Shown: piece by piece, positions 17,175 to 26,165 of the stretch
Layout: each line of letters begins with the position of its first letter
How positions within the stretch are numbered: the first letter of the stretch is position 1
From: Hymenobacter rubidus
GTDB taxonomy: Bacteria > Bacteroidota > Bacteroidia > Cytophagales > Hymenobacteraceae
Length of the DNA: 64,000 nt
Reading direction: 5' to 3'
Assembly: GCF_016734815.1 (NCBI RefSeq)
Contig: NZ_JAERQF010000003.1
Span: forward strand, 1-64,000
Program-made: the position numbers and the translations under genes
The notes under the pieces: model-generated
What the model was told of the DNA's origin: nothing
Databases searched by the model: none
The model's input: only the letters and a program-made list of their open reading frames with translations

Positions 17175-17260
17175 CTCATCCGGCGTCCACTGGCCGGGGC
17201 ATATCCCAATCGTTCGGGAGAAAAGCCTCGCCTAACGGACGCCGGATGAGTTTTTATTTT
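17175..17260 (+). terminator. Long-loop hairpin terminator after the methyltransferase
   Basis: CTCATCCGGCGTCC and GGACGCCGGATGAG are perfect 14-base arms separated by 48 bases and followed by TTTTTATTTT. Confidence 0.65.
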
Positions 17261-17276
17261 AAGCAACAAAAATTTA

Positions 17277-17306
17277 TTGTTTATCAATAAATTTTTGTTA
17301 TGTTTG
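17277..17306 (+). promoter_or_regulatory. Complete Bacteroidota promoter of the DUF2975-HTH operon
   Basis: TTG (17277-17279), a 19-base spacer and TATGTTTG (17299-17306) match the -33 TTG / -7 TAnnTTTG arrangement. The start codon is 28 bases downstream. Confidence 0.7.
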
Positions 17307-17333
17307 TCTCGGATTTAAGATTGTCAAGCCGTT

Positions 17334-17813
17334 ATGAAAAGAATTTCAATAACATTTCTTCAGGCAGTCGTCGTGCTTGTTGGCGTTGTGGCGCTTACCC
17401 TTTTGATTCGGCTTCCCATGACCGAGGGACGAGCTGCCAACCTGGATTGGGTTGGTATTTACTCCGACCCGTTTATCCTGTATGGGTACGCGGCATCAAT
17501 TGCTTTTTTTGTCGCGCTATATAAAGCGTTCAAATTGCTCAAATACATTGGGCGAAATGAGGTATTCTCACTAAATTCTGTCGGGGCTTTAAAGAGCATT
17601 AAATATTGCGCACTGGTCTTATGCGCGTCAATTGTGACAGCAGGAATATCTATTAAAATATTCCACAATAAGGCCGACGACCCAGCGGGTTTTCTGGCGA
17701 TGTGTATGGTAATTTCTTTCGTATCGATTGTAGTGGCAACTGCTGCGGCAATCTTTGAAAGAATATTGCAGAATGCCATCGATTTGAAATCCGAAAATGA
17801 CTTAACAATTTGA
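17334..17813 (+). CDS. DUF2975 membrane protein
   Basis: 159 residues with four membrane helices (about 8-26, 46-66, 88-108, 119-140). The DUF2975 pattern is visible in GRNEVFSLNSVGALKSIKYCAL between helices two and three. In Bacillus the homologous YoaS is paired with the small HTH protein YozG; here the HTH gene begins 3 bases after this stop, the same arrangement. The pair may form a membrane-controlled transcription switch, but its signal is unknown. AT-rich compared with neighbours, suggesting import as a two-gene unit. Confidence 0.88.
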   Translation: MKRISITFLQAVVVLVGVVALTLLIRLPMTEGRAANLDWVGIYSDPFILYGYAASIAFFVALYKAFKLLKYIGRNEVFSLNSVGALKSIKYCALVLCASIVTAGISIKIFHNKADDPAGFLAMCMVISFVSIVVATAAAIFERILQNAIDLKSENDLTI

Positions 17814-17816
17814 GCA

Positions 17817-18026
17817 ATGCCAATCATTGTAAACTTAGACGTGATGATGGCTAAGCGAAAAATCTCTCTAAATGAGCTTTCTGAAAAAGTTGATTTGACG
17901 TTATCAAACCTTTCTATCTTGAAAACAGGTAAGGCAAAAGCAATTCGTTTCAGCACTCTGGAGGCAATTTGCAAAGCATTGAATTGCCAGCCAGGCGACC
18001 TTTTGGAATATGTAAACGAGAAGTAA
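17817..18026 (+). CDS. YozG/XRE-type helix-turn-helix regulator
   Basis: 69 residues: MPIIVNLDVMMAKRKISLNELSEKV is followed by the recognition helix TLSNLSILKTGKAKAIRFSTLEAICKALNCQPGDLLEYV. This is the compact Cro/C1 HTH_26 form, which binds DNA as a dimer. It is almost contiguous with the DUF2975 gene and probably autoregulates the operon, perhaps by binding near the promoter at 17277-17306, where A/T-rich inverted sequence (AATTTATTG...CAATAAATT) is present. That operator assignment is an inference. Confidence 0.92.
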   Translation: MPIIVNLDVMMAKRKISLNELSEKVDLTLSNLSILKTGKAKAIRFSTLEAICKALNCQPGDLLEYVNEK

Positions 18027-18148
18027 AAATGAACCGCTGATACAAATTTTGCATCAATTAAGCAGGCCTGAGTTTAGTAATTAATTAGGCATCAGCTCAG
18101 GATTTCGCACTTAGCAAATTCCTGGAATGTGTTCTGTTTGTTGCTCAT

Positions 18149-18194
18149 AAAAAAAGCCTCTCCCGAAGCAAGATGCTTCAGAAGAGGCTTTTTT
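18149..18194. terminator. Bidirectional terminator between HTH and ABC-F genes
   Basis: AAAAAAGCCTCT and AGAGGCTTTTTT flank a loop that itself contains GAAGCA...TGCTTC. Confidence 0.85.
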
Positions 18195-18208
18195 AGGTGG
18201 ATTTGCTG

Positions 18209-20119
18209 CTACATTTCGGCCAGGATTTCCCAACGGTCATTAAGCTTCGCCAGCTCTTTTTTCACCTGCTCAAATTTCAGCGTGGTGTCTTTCAACTGCG
18301 CGGCGTTCTGGTAAATCTTCGGGTCGGCCAATTCCTTTTCGTAGCCGGCCAATTCCTTTTCCAGCGAGTCGATTTTCGCTTCGACTTCGGCCAGTTCTTT
18401 CAGGGCTTTTTTCTGGTCGGGCGAGGAGGTTTTGGCGGGTGTGGCTTCGGGTTTTTTCTCTTCCTTGGGTTGGGGCTTATTGGCGCTAGGGCTGGGCAGG
18501 CCGGCTTTCTTGGCTGCTTTCTCGCGGTCTTCCTGCCAGAGCTCGTACTCGGCGTAGGTGCCGGGATACTCCTTTAGTTGGAAATCCTCGATAAACCAGA
18601 TTTTGGTGGCCACGTTTTCCACGAAGTACCGGTCGTGGCTGATGACGATGAACGTGCCTTCGTACTGCTCCAGGGCCTGAATCAGGATGTTTACCGATAC
18701 CATGTCGAGGTGGTTGGTCGGTTCGTCAAGGAGCAGGAAGTTGGCTTCCGAAATCAGGGTCTTGGCCAAGGCCACGCGGCTTTTCTCGCCGCCACTCAGC
18801 ACCTTGATTTTCTTGAAAACCTCCTCGCCCGTGAACAGGAACGAGCCCAGCACCGAGCGCAATTCCATGTCGTTGCGCTTCGAGCCGGCCTCGCTCATCT
18901 CCTGCAGAATCTCGTTGTCGAGCGTCAGCGACTCCAATTGGTGCTGCGCGTAAAACGACATAATCACGTTGTGGCCCAACTGATGCTTGCCCGCCGTGGG
19001 CGCTTCAGTGCCCGCCACTAGGCGCATCAGCGTCGACTTACCTTTGCCGTTGGCGCCGATGAGGGCGATTTTGTCGCCGCGCTCGATGTGCACGTTGGTG
19101 TCGCGGAAAATCAGCTTCTGGTCGTATTTCTTGGTCACGTGCTCCATGCGGAGAATGTGGCGGCCGGGCTCAACTTTGAAGGTGAACTTCATGTTGATTT
19201 TGGCCGCGTCCTGGGCCACGTCTTCGATGCGTTCGAGCTTATCCAATGCCTTCACGCGGCTCTGGGCCTGCTTGGCCTTGCTGGCCTTGGCCTTGAAACG
19301 CTCGATGAAGCGCTCCGCCTGCCGAATCTGGGCCTGCTGGTTCTCGAAAGCGCCTTTCTGGATAAGGTTGCGCTCCTCTTTTTCTTCGAGGTAGTAGCTG
19401 TAGTTGCCGGCGTAGGGCACCAGCTTGCCGCCGGTCACTTCCACGGTGGTGTTGGTGGTGCGGTCGAGGAAGGCGCGGTCGTGGCTCACGATGATGACGG
19501 CACCTTCGTAGTCAGCTAAGTAGTTTTCAATCCACTTGATTGACGGTAAGTCCAAGTGGTTGGTGGGTTCGTCGAGGAGCAGGAGGGAGGGCTGCTGAAG
19601 CAGGATTTTGGCCAGCATCACGCGCATGCGCCAGCCGCCCGAAAAGCTTTTCAACGGCTTTTGCAAATCCTCCGTCGAGAAGCCCAGACCTTCCAGAATT
19701 TCCTCGGCACGGGCCTGCATGGTGTAGCCGCCCAGCGCCTCGAACCGTTCCTGCATGGTGGCCAGCTTATCGACCAAATCATCGGAATAATCGGTTTCGA
19801 AAAGGACCAGCAGGTCGTCAATTTTCTTCTGCAATTCCAGCGCTTCCTCAAAGGCCTGCATGGCCACGTGCAGAATGCTCTCGTGCGTATCGTAGCTCAG
19901 CAAATCCTGGTTCAGGAAGCCCAGGCTCACTTCCTTGCTCATCGAGATAGAGCCGCCGTCGGCCTTGTACTCGCCCACGAGCAGGCGCAGCAGCGTCGAT
20001 TTGCCGGTGCCGTTGAGGCCGATGAGGCCGATTTTATCCTTGGGCTTGATGTGCAGGCTGGCGTTGTCGTACAGCGTGCGGGAGCCGAAGTGGAAGTCGA
20101 GGTCGGTGATTGAAATCAT
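18209..20119 (-). CDS. ABC-F family ATPase (translation factor type)
   Basis: 636 residues with two fused nucleotide-binding domains and no membrane part. First domain: Walker A GLNGTGKST (34-42), signature SGGWRMR, Walker B LLLLDEPTNHLD. Second: GANGKGKST, LSGGEKSRVALAKT, LLLDEPTNHLD. The charged P-site-tRNA-interaction linker lies between (about 235-300, Lys/Arg/Glu rich) and a C-terminal coiled coil follows residue 550. Closest to Uup/EttA-like ribosome-associated ABC-F proteins. Divergent from the gene at 20328, with a TACCTTTG box 22 bases before its ATG. Confidence 0.95.
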   Translation of the reverse strand: MISITDLDFHFGSRTLYDNASLHIKPKDKIGLIGLNGTGKSTLLRLLVGEYKADGGSISMSKEVSLGFLNQDLLSYDTHESILHVAMQAFEEALELQKKIDDLLVLFETDYSDDLVDKLATMQERFEALGGYTMQARAEEILEGLGFSTEDLQKPLKSFSGGWRMRVMLAKILLQQPSLLLLDEPTNHLDLPSIKWIENYLADYEGAVIIVSHDRAFLDRTTNTTVEVTGGKLVPYAGNYSYYLEEKEERNLIQKGAFENQQAQIRQAERFIERFKAKASKAKQAQSRVKALDKLERIEDVAQDAAKINMKFTFKVEPGRHILRMEHVTKKYDQKLIFRDTNVHIERGDKIALIGANGKGKSTLMRLVAGTEAPTAGKHQLGHNVIMSFYAQHQLESLTLDNEILQEMSEAGSKRNDMELRSVLGSFLFTGEEVFKKIKVLSGGEKSRVALAKTLISEANFLLLDEPTNHLDMVSVNILIQALEQYEGTFIVISHDRYFVENVATKIWFIEDFQLKEYPGTYAEYELWQEDREKAAKKAGLPSPSANKPQPKEEKKPEATPAKTSSPDQKKALKELAEVEAKIDSLEKELAGYEKELADPKIYQNAAQLKDTTLKFEQVKKELAKLNDRWEILAEM

Positions 20120-20141
20120 GGGGTCGCGGGGTATTCAGGCA

Positions 20142-20149
20142 CAAAGGTA
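20142..20149 (-). promoter_or_regulatory. -7 box of the ABC-F gene
   Basis: Minus-strand TACCTTTG, 22 bases before the ATG at 20119. No clear -33 TTG. Confidence 0.5.
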
Positions 20150-20292
20150 CGGAACCCGGCCCCGGCGTTTTTTGCTCCCGGGCGAAATAAGCGGCTGTTT
20201 AATGGCGGCGCGGGGCTACGAATCGACCTTGCATCCCTGAAAAGCCACCTCGCGGTTGAGAACAGTGTGCTTTTCCGGAAAAAGCGTTGGGG

Positions 20293-20323
20293 TTTTGATA
20301 ATGCGGCCGGCGTTGTAGCTTTG
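20293..20323 (+). promoter_or_regulatory. Promoter predicting a leaderless mRNA
   Basis: TTTTG (20293-20297), an 18-base spacer and TAGCTTTG (20316-20323), then only four bases (GACT) before the ATG at 20328. In Bacteroidota the start of transcription lies about four to six bases after this box, i.e. at the start codon. Confidence 0.65.
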
Positions 20324-20327
20324 GACT

Positions 20328-21239
20328 ATGCTCAATTCTACTTCATTGCGTTCTTGGAAAGCTCATTTCATGGCCTGTATCGCGGGGGCTGGGTTGCTCG
20401 TGCTTTCAGCCGCCAGCCCGGCCACGGCGGGCCCCAATCCGGGCCGGCCGGGCCTCGATTCGGCCCTGACGCGGCAGGTGTATGCGCTGGGGCCGGTGTT
20501 CGACGTGCCCAAATGGGAGGCGGTTTCGGCCACGCTGCGCTTCCGGGCGCAGCCGGTGTGGACGGGCATTGGCAGCGGCTACGTGTCGTTGCGCGACCGG
20601 CTGCTGCGCTGCCCCACCAACCTCGACAGCGGCTCGAAGCATCCGCTGGCCGGCAACTATTGGCTGCACTACGGCGGGCCCTACCGCTGGCAGCCCACGG
20701 CGGCGCTGCGGCAGCTCAACAACCAGATGGACAACCTCGACCTGGACCGCCGGGCGGTGGAATACGAGCGCCTGAGCATGGTGCTGCGCGAAAAGGCCAG
20801 CAAAATGCGCAAACTGGAAGCCGCGCTGCCCGTGCTGGTGTTTGCCCTCGATAGCGTGGGCAAAGTGGTGGATGTGGGCGTAGACCCCAACCGCACCAAG
20901 ACCGGCCTGACGCGCCGGAGCCGTAGCCTGATGCTGAAGGCGTTGCGTGACCAACGTTTCCGCCTGCCAGCCCGCCAATACACCGTGACCACCAAAGCCA
21001 CCCACTACCGCCCCGCCGTGCGCCACGCGCTGGAAGAGCCCCGGCCGCTCGACGAAAAGCTGCGCCGGCTGAGCCTGGGCTACCGGGCCAAGCGCCTGGG
21101 GCAGGCGCTGGTGTGGGCCGCCGCGCCGGTGCGCCTGCCCGTGCGGGCGCTGCTGTTCCGCAAAACGGCGCGGTACGGGCGCTGCCATACCTTCATGGGA
21201 TATGAATGGGTGCCGCGCTTCTGGGGGCGGCGGTATTAG
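20328..21239 (+). CDS. Secreted protein of unknown function (303 aa)
   Basis: An N-terminal signal peptide (FMACIAGAGLLVLSAASPATAG) is followed by a basic, Trp/Tyr-containing protein. A central helix (RRAVEYERLSMVLREKASKMRKLEA) is coiled-coil-like, and VLVFALDSVGKVVDVGVDPNR looks like a beta-hairpin near 175-195. The Arg-rich C-terminus ends YEWVPRFWGRRY, an aromatic tail sometimes seen in outer-membrane or surface proteins. No family recognised. Its promoter predicts leaderless translation. Confidence 0.7.
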   Translation: MLNSTSLRSWKAHFMACIAGAGLLVLSAASPATAGPNPGRPGLDSALTRQVYALGPVFDVPKWEAVSATLRFRAQPVWTGIGSGYVSLRDRLLRCPTNLDSGSKHPLAGNYWLHYGGPYRWQPTAALRQLNNQMDNLDLDRRAVEYERLSMVLREKASKMRKLEAALPVLVFALDSVGKVVDVGVDPNRTKTGLTRRSRSLMLKALRDQRFRLPARQYTVTTKATHYRPAVRHALEEPRPLDEKLRRLSLGYRAKRLGQALVWAAAPVRLPVRALLFRKTARYGRCHTFMGYEWVPRFWGRRY

Positions 21240-21306
21240 GGTTGTACCGGAGCCAGGTTGATGAGGCGAACTGCTGGCGCGAAGCCGGCTGGTCGCTTGG
21301 GAGAGA

Positions 21307-22062
21307 CTAAGCCGCAACTCCTTCCACGGCTGATTTCGGCGTTTTCAGCTGAATGATGCCTAACCTATCCAGCGTCCAGATGATGGGGTAGGAGGGGTCG
21401 ACTTCCCATTTTTTGACGCCGAAATTGACGCGGCTGGGCAGCTTGTGGTGGTTGTTCTGAAATAATTCGCCGCCGGTCAGGAAGTCAAACACCAGCGAAT
21501 TGCGGCTCTTGTCGTGGTTGTCAAAGTTCTGGTAGCCGTATTTGTGGCCGGCCCAGTTCACGATGGCGCCGTGCACGGCCCCCATCATCAGGTGGATGGG
21601 CAGCAGCAGGTATTGCCACCAGGCCGTGGCAAAGTTGATGTAAAACAGCACGTACACCAGTCCCCAGGCCAGCCGCGAATAGGCGCTGTGGGCAAAATCT
21701 TCCAGCGAAATCCATTCCGGGTAGTCGCCGGCAAAGCGTTGGGCGGCCACCGAAGTCCCCTTGATGCAGTCTTGGTAGGTTGTGCGCGTCTTCCACATCA
21801 TCACAAACGCATTGGTGCTGTGGTGCGGCGAGTGCGGGTCTTGCGCGGTGTCGGAGTAGGCGTGGTGCATGCGGTGCAGCAAAGCATAGGCCCGCGGCGA
21901 CATGAAACTGCTGCCCTGCGCCAGGTAGGTGAGCACAAAAAACACCCGTTCCATCAGCGGCGACATCGTGAACATGCGATGCGCGGCGTAGCGGTGCTGG
22001 AAAAACGTCTGGGTAAAGAGCGACAGGTACCAGTGCGCCACAAAAAACAGGAGGACAGCCAT
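21307..22062 (-). CDS. Fatty acid (acyl-CoA-type) desaturase
   Basis: An integral membrane di-iron desaturase introducing a double bond into membrane fatty acids, important for fluidity in the cold. Histidine boxes: HRYAAH (23-28), HRMHH (63-67) and NNHH (203-206), with an extra His in AGHKYGYQNF. Hydrophobic segments at about 1-20, 40-58, 132-165. Length 251 is normal for the short Bacteroidota form that starts directly before the first helix. Single-gene unit; the substrate (acyl-CoA, ACP or lipid) cannot be told from sequence. Confidence 0.93.
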   Translation of the reverse strand: MAVLLFFVAHWYLSLFTQTFFQHRYAAHRMFTMSPLMERVFFVLTYLAQGSSFMSPRAYALLHRMHHAYSDTAQDPHSPHHSTNAFVMMWKTRTTYQDCIKGTSVAAQRFAGDYPEWISLEDFAHSAYSRLAWGLVYVLFYINFATAWWQYLLLPIHLMMGAVHGAIVNWAGHKYGYQNFDNHDKSRNSLVFDFLTGGELFQNNHHKLPSRVNFGVKKWEVDPSYPIIWTLDRLGIIQLKTPKSAVEGVAA

Positions 22063-22294
22063 ACAACAACAGTGAGGTCGGACGCGCAGGTCGATAAAAA
22101 GAAACCCGGCGGCCCGATGGCGGCTCTGTTGCTTCGCTTTGGCTAGTGCCCCGGCAAGGTACGGCGTTTCCCACGGTTGGGCTTGGGTTGGCCTCCCTGG
22201 AAGCTATACTGAATGGGGTTTGCTACCGAATGAAGAAAAGCTTCTCTGAAGCCCTTTTAGAAGCTGTTTGAGTTAGTCGAAAACAATCCAACCC

Positions 22295-22388
22295 GTCATG
22301 CTGAGCGCAGTCGAAGCATCTCTACCGCAGTAGTAATCCAATTGTGACAACGCAGCGATAGAGATGCTTCGACTGCGCTCAGCATGAC
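22295..22388. repeat. Palindromic repeat, family A (copy 4)
   Basis: Arms GTCATGCTGAGCGCAGTCGA + AGCATCTCTA invert at the right end; between the desaturase and AsmA-like genes. Just to its left, GAAGCTGTTT (22259-22268) is a single copy of the outer arm seen around the nested repeat at 48052. Confidence 0.93.
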
Positions 22389-22413
22389 CGTTTTTGTTAA
22401 CCCAAACACCTTC

Positions 22414-24621
22414 TTAGCGGCTGCCGGCGGGCGGCAAGGGGGCCACGTCCTGGCTTTGGCTGATTTTTTGGGCAATGCCTTTGGGCAGGCCAATATTGTT
22501 CAGCAAGCCGCTTACCACGCCCTGCCGCCACAGCACGAACACCGAAAAGCGAGGCTCCCGCTTCGAAGTCATGTCGCCGGTGACGACGCGGCCACCCTTG
22601 CGCGGATTTTCGTCGCGAATGACCAGCACGTTGGCGGCCTTGGAAATAATTTTCTTGCCGAGCGACTGCTTCACCTCGCCTTTTTTGTAGCTCAGCAGCT
22701 CCAGCTGCAGGCCGGAGTAGCGGGCCGTCATGGTGCCGGTTACCTGTTTTTTATCGGCCTGCAAGGCAAAATCGATGCGCTGCACCTGGCCTTTTTTGAA
22801 CTCAATCAGCCGGGTGGGCACCGTCATGGCATTCAGGCTGCTGAAGGCGCCCGCACCAAAATTGCCCCACACGCGGTGGCGGCCGCTGGGGTCGAGCAGC
22901 GGAATGGCGGCGTGCACCGTCATGCGGCACTGGTTCTGGAGGTAGGCGGTGGCCGTGCCGGTGAGCGGGTGGGCGGTGGTTTGGTGGCGCGGGTCGTTGC
23001 TCACGTTGTAGAGCGTGCCGCTGAAGCGGTTGATGTTCATGGTCCCAATCACGGGGCTCAGCGGGCTGCGGTAGCGGGTGTAGAGGTTGCCGCCCACCAG
23101 GTCGAGCCGGCGCACATCGATGACGGTATGCACCTTGCGCATTTCTTCCGGCGTGATAATGGAGCGGTGCGGGTTGATGGGGCCGCGGCCATCGGAGGCC
23201 AGGTGAAACACCGCGCCGCGCACCGTGGCCCGGCTCGCGTGCACATCGCCGTGCCGAATCAGGGTGGCAAAATCCAGCCCCGCCACTGCCAGCTCCGGCA
23301 CCCGAACGCTGAACTGCGGAATCTGGTAGCCGTGGCGCAGGTTCATTTGCACCGGCGTGAAATGCGGCGTGAGCGACAGCCCCGTGAGGCGAATGGTGCG
23401 GGCCGTCGTGTTGAGGTGCAGGTGGGCGCCTTTGGCCCGGTATTCGGGGCCCTCAAAATTGGCCGCCAAGCCGCCCAGGCTGGCTTTCCATGCGCGGGCG
23501 TAGGCAATGCGGGCGGGCATCTGCTTCGCCGCCGAGTCGATGCGAATGCCGAAGCCGGTGGCGTCCACGGTTTCTACGGTGGGGGCGTGGGCGAGGCCGT
23601 TTACCTTCATGTGGCCGTGGCGTACGGCCAGGTAGGCCAGGTCCGAGCGCCGGGCCAGCGGGGCCAGCAGCTTCCAGAGGTCGGGCGGGCGCTTGGCGGG
23701 CGGCGTGAAGGCTAGGTCCGGCGCGTCAAAAAGCAGCGAATCGGCCCGAAAGCGGCGCTGGTGCTGCCACTCGGCCGCCCGCAGCCCGGTCAGCACCACC
23801 CGATTTTCAGTGAAATTGATGCGTACGGCACCGGGCTTGCCCTGGCCGGGGGCCGGCTCCCGAATGCGCAATGAATCCAGTGTCGCGCGCCGGGAAGCCG
23901 TGGTGAAGCGCAACTGCCCGAAGCTGATGCGGTGGCCGGCCGCGCGGACCTGCAACCGGTGCAGGGCCACTTGCCAGGCTTGCGCAAAAGCCACGCGCTG
24001 GGTATCGGCCGCGCCGGCCGGACTCATGAGCAGGTGCTGGGCCGTGAGCGTGGCTTGCCCAAGCCGCCCCGTGAGCGGGGCGTCGGGCTGGTAGCCGCCC
24101 TGGGCGTGCAACAGACCGAAATAGCCAATTTGTAAGCCCTTAACGTGCAAGGGCAGGCGCTCCTGCCAGGGCTGCCCGGCGTTTTTGCCAGACTTCCGGG
24201 GCAGGGCCAGCACCTCCAGCTTGGCCGAGTCGAGCACCACGCTGTCGATGGGCACCACTTGCTTGCGCAGCAGCGCCCACAGACCTACGCCCGTAACGTG
24301 CACCTGGGCCAAATCGAGGCGCAGGCGGGGGAGGGTATCGGCCACTTGGGCGGCGGGGTGCAGGCGCAAGTGCCCCAGGCGAATGCTTTTGGACCACAGG
24401 CTGGTGTGCAGCTCGCCCACTTGCAGGCTGTACTGGCCATGCGTTTGCTTGGCAACCTGCTTTTCCAGGGTGCGGCGCAGCCAGGGGTCGAGCAGTAGCA
24501 AGGCCGCACCCACCAGCCCCACCAGTGCTAGCAGGCCCACCAGCAGCCAGCGGCCCCAGTGGCGGGGCCGCGCGGCAGTAGTCGCAGCGGAAGAGTCGGC
24601 AGCGGTAGGTGTTTCGAGCAC
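22414..24621 (-). CDS. AsmA/DUF748-like envelope protein
   Basis: 735 residues with one N-terminal transmembrane helix (about 25-45: GRWLLVGLLALVGLVGAALLLL) and a very long beta-rich periplasmic part. The segment right after the helix (DPWLRRTLEKQVAKQTHGQYSLQVGELHTSLWSKSIRLGHLRL) is typical of AsmA-like repeating beta-groove proteins, which move phospholipids between membranes or affect outer-membrane assembly. The C-terminal block (RVWGNFGAGAFSSLNAMTVPTRLIEFKKG, VTGTMTARYSGLQLELL) resembles DUF748 repeats. Start is GTG at 24621. Divergent from the DinB-like gene. Confidence 0.78.
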   Translation of the reverse strand: MLETPTAADSSAATTAARPRHWGRWLLVGLLALVGLVGAALLLLDPWLRRTLEKQVAKQTHGQYSLQVGELHTSLWSKSIRLGHLRLHPAAQVADTLPRLRLDLAQVHVTGVGLWALLRKQVVPIDSVVLDSAKLEVLALPRKSGKNAGQPWQERLPLHVKGLQIGYFGLLHAQGGYQPDAPLTGRLGQATLTAQHLLMSPAGAADTQRVAFAQAWQVALHRLQVRAAGHRISFGQLRFTTASRRATLDSLRIREPAPGQGKPGAVRINFTENRVVLTGLRAAEWQHQRRFRADSLLFDAPDLAFTPPAKRPPDLWKLLAPLARRSDLAYLAVRHGHMKVNGLAHAPTVETVDATGFGIRIDSAAKQMPARIAYARAWKASLGGLAANFEGPEYRAKGAHLHLNTTARTIRLTGLSLTPHFTPVQMNLRHGYQIPQFSVRVPELAVAGLDFATLIRHGDVHASRATVRGAVFHLASDGRGPINPHRSIITPEEMRKVHTVIDVRRLDLVGGNLYTRYRSPLSPVIGTMNINRFSGTLYNVSNDPRHQTTAHPLTGTATAYLQNQCRMTVHAAIPLLDPSGRHRVWGNFGAGAFSSLNAMTVPTRLIEFKKGQVQRIDFALQADKKQVTGTMTARYSGLQLELLSYKKGEVKQSLGKKIISKAANVLVIRDENPRKGGRVVTGDMTSKREPRFSVFVLWRQGVVSGLLNNIGLPKGIAQKISQSQDVAPLPPAGSR

Positions 24622-24792
24622 GAAGTCAGGGGTTACGGTTTGCGTAACGGGAATTAATCCGTTTGGGATGAAGCAAGAATGGGCAAAGTCGATGGAAGCC
24701 GGGAATCTCCCGACCGTGACGCTTTATACAAGGACTTGGCGGCGGGAAAGTTTTGGTGGCGCGGGGCTGGCCCAGTGCGTTACTTTGGGCTT

Positions 24793-25359
24793 ATGCAAAC
24801 ACCGTCGCCTTTTCCCGACCCCGTGGGCCTGGCCCTGCTGGCCACGTTTCGCCACAGTTTTCAGCAATACAAAGCCCTGTCCGACCGCGCCCTGGCCCAG
24901 CTCAGTGCCGCCGAATGGCTGTACCGGCCCGCGCCGGGCAGCAACAGCGCCGCCGTTATCGTGCAGCACATGGCCGGCAACCTGCGCTCGCGCTTCACCG
25001 ATTTTCTGACCACCGACGGCGAAAAGCCCACCCGTCAGCGCGATTTGGAATTTGAGGAGCCCGCCACCGCAGCCGCGGTGCCCGCCCTGCAGGCCGAATG
25101 GGAAGCGGCCTGGCAGGTGCTGTTTGCCCTGCTTGATGAGTTGACGCCGGCCAACTTGCTGCGCACGGTCACCATTCGGGCCGAGCCCCACACGGTGCTG
25201 GCGGCTGTGCAGCGGCAGGTGGCGCACTACGCCTACCACGCCGGCCAGCTGGTGCAGCTGGCCAAGCTCATCCGAGGTGAAGGCTTTCAGTCGTTGAGCA
25301 TTCCGCGGGGGCAGAGCGAACAATTCAACCAGCGAATGACCACTGCTTCCCACGCATGA
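24793..25359 (+). CDS. DUF1572 DinB-like protein
   Basis: 188 residues of a four-helix DinB-type fold. Metal-binding His pattern: VQHMAGNL (about residue 57), and QVAHYAYHAGQLVQL near 143-150, as in DUF1572. Members may be metal-dependent hydrolases or thiol S-transferases (YfiT/bacillithiol transferase relatives); which is unknown. The start is the ATG at 24793, five bases after a TTACTTTG -7-like box, again suggesting a very short or absent leader. The longer upstream frame is not coding. Overlaps a weak ATGA with the next frame. Confidence 0.85.
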   Translation: MQTPSPFPDPVGLALLATFRHSFQQYKALSDRALAQLSAAEWLYRPAPGSNSAAVIVQHMAGNLRSRFTDFLTTDGEKPTRQRDLEFEEPATAAAVPALQAEWEAAWQVLFALLDELTPANLLRTVTIRAEPHTVLAAVQRQVAHYAYHAGQLVQLAKLIRGEGFQSLSIPRGQSEQFNQRMTTASHA

Positions 25360-25484
25360 GCTTCAACCTGAAAGGCCAATTGCGGGCCGAGCACACCCAC
25401 CCCGAGCCCTCCGTCTCGGACCTGTTGCGCCGAAAATTTGACCCGGCCAACCACCGTACCACCGCCAACGAACGTACCAGCCCC

Positions 25485-26033
25485 ATGCTCGCAATTACTT
25501 CACTGCTCAGCCAGGCCCACGCCGTGCGCATCAACGCCATTATCAAAAGCCTGGAAGAGAAATTCGGCCTTGATGACGTGCAGGCCACCCTCGACCCGCA
25601 CCTGACCTACCAGCTGGCCGGCGTCAAAAAGCTGGCTTCGCTCAAGGAAGTGCTGGCCGAGGTGGCCGATACGACCGAGCCGTTTCCGGCCTTTACCACG
25701 GGGTTGGGCGTGTTTCCGGGCGAGCGGCCGGTCATCTACATCCCCGTGCTGCGCTCCGATGCCCTCAACGCCCTGCACCGGCGCATTCTGGCCGCCACCG
25801 CGCCCTTGTGCCTGCGTACCGACAAGTTCAGTGGGCCCGACTGCTGGCTGCCGCACATCTCCCTGGCCCTGCACGACACCACCGCCGACCTGCTCGGCCC
25901 CGTGCTCGCCTACCTCAACCAGGAAACCTACAACCTCAAAATCAGCATCGACAACCTCGCCATTTTGCGGCAGGACGGCGAGCGGTTTGTGAAAGAGGAA
26001 GTGTTTAAAATGGGGGCCAGCGTGGTGAAATAG
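25485..26033 (+). CDS. 2H phosphoesterase (2'-5' RNA ligase family)
   Basis: 182 residues from MLAITSLLSQAHAVRINAIIKSLEEKF. The two catalytic H-x-S/T-x motifs are HLTYQL (about residue 38) and HISLAL (about 125), separated by a typical beta-alpha unit, as in LigT/ThpR and YjcG-like 2H enzymes that act on 2',3'-cyclic or 2'-5' phosphodiester bonds. A frame extends in the same phase to an ATG at 25356 overlapping the upstream stop (ATGA), but those 43 residues look non-conserved; either start is possible. Probably co-transcribed with the DUF1572 gene. Confidence 0.85.
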   Translation: MLAITSLLSQAHAVRINAIIKSLEEKFGLDDVQATLDPHLTYQLAGVKKLASLKEVLAEVADTTEPFPAFTTGLGVFPGERPVIYIPVLRSDALNALHRRILAATAPLCLRTDKFSGPDCWLPHISLALHDTTADLLGPVLAYLNQETYNLKISIDNLAILRQDGERFVKEEVFKMGASVVK

Positions 26034-26046
26034 GGAGTAGTTAAGC

Positions 26047-26139
26047 GTCTGTCATCCTGAGCGCAGCGAAGGACCTTATCTTGTTGAAACGAATTGTTCG
26101 CAGGTGATAAGGTCCTTCGCTGCGCTCAGGATGACAGAC
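26047..26139. repeat. Palindromic repeat, family B (copy 2)
   Basis: GTCTGTCATCCTGAGCGCAG + CGAAGGACCTTATC, inverted at the right end. Lies between convergent 2H phosphoesterase and AlkA-like genes. Confidence 0.93.
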
Positions 26140-26165
26140 GTTTTCCTGCTTTTTCCACCAAAGCC

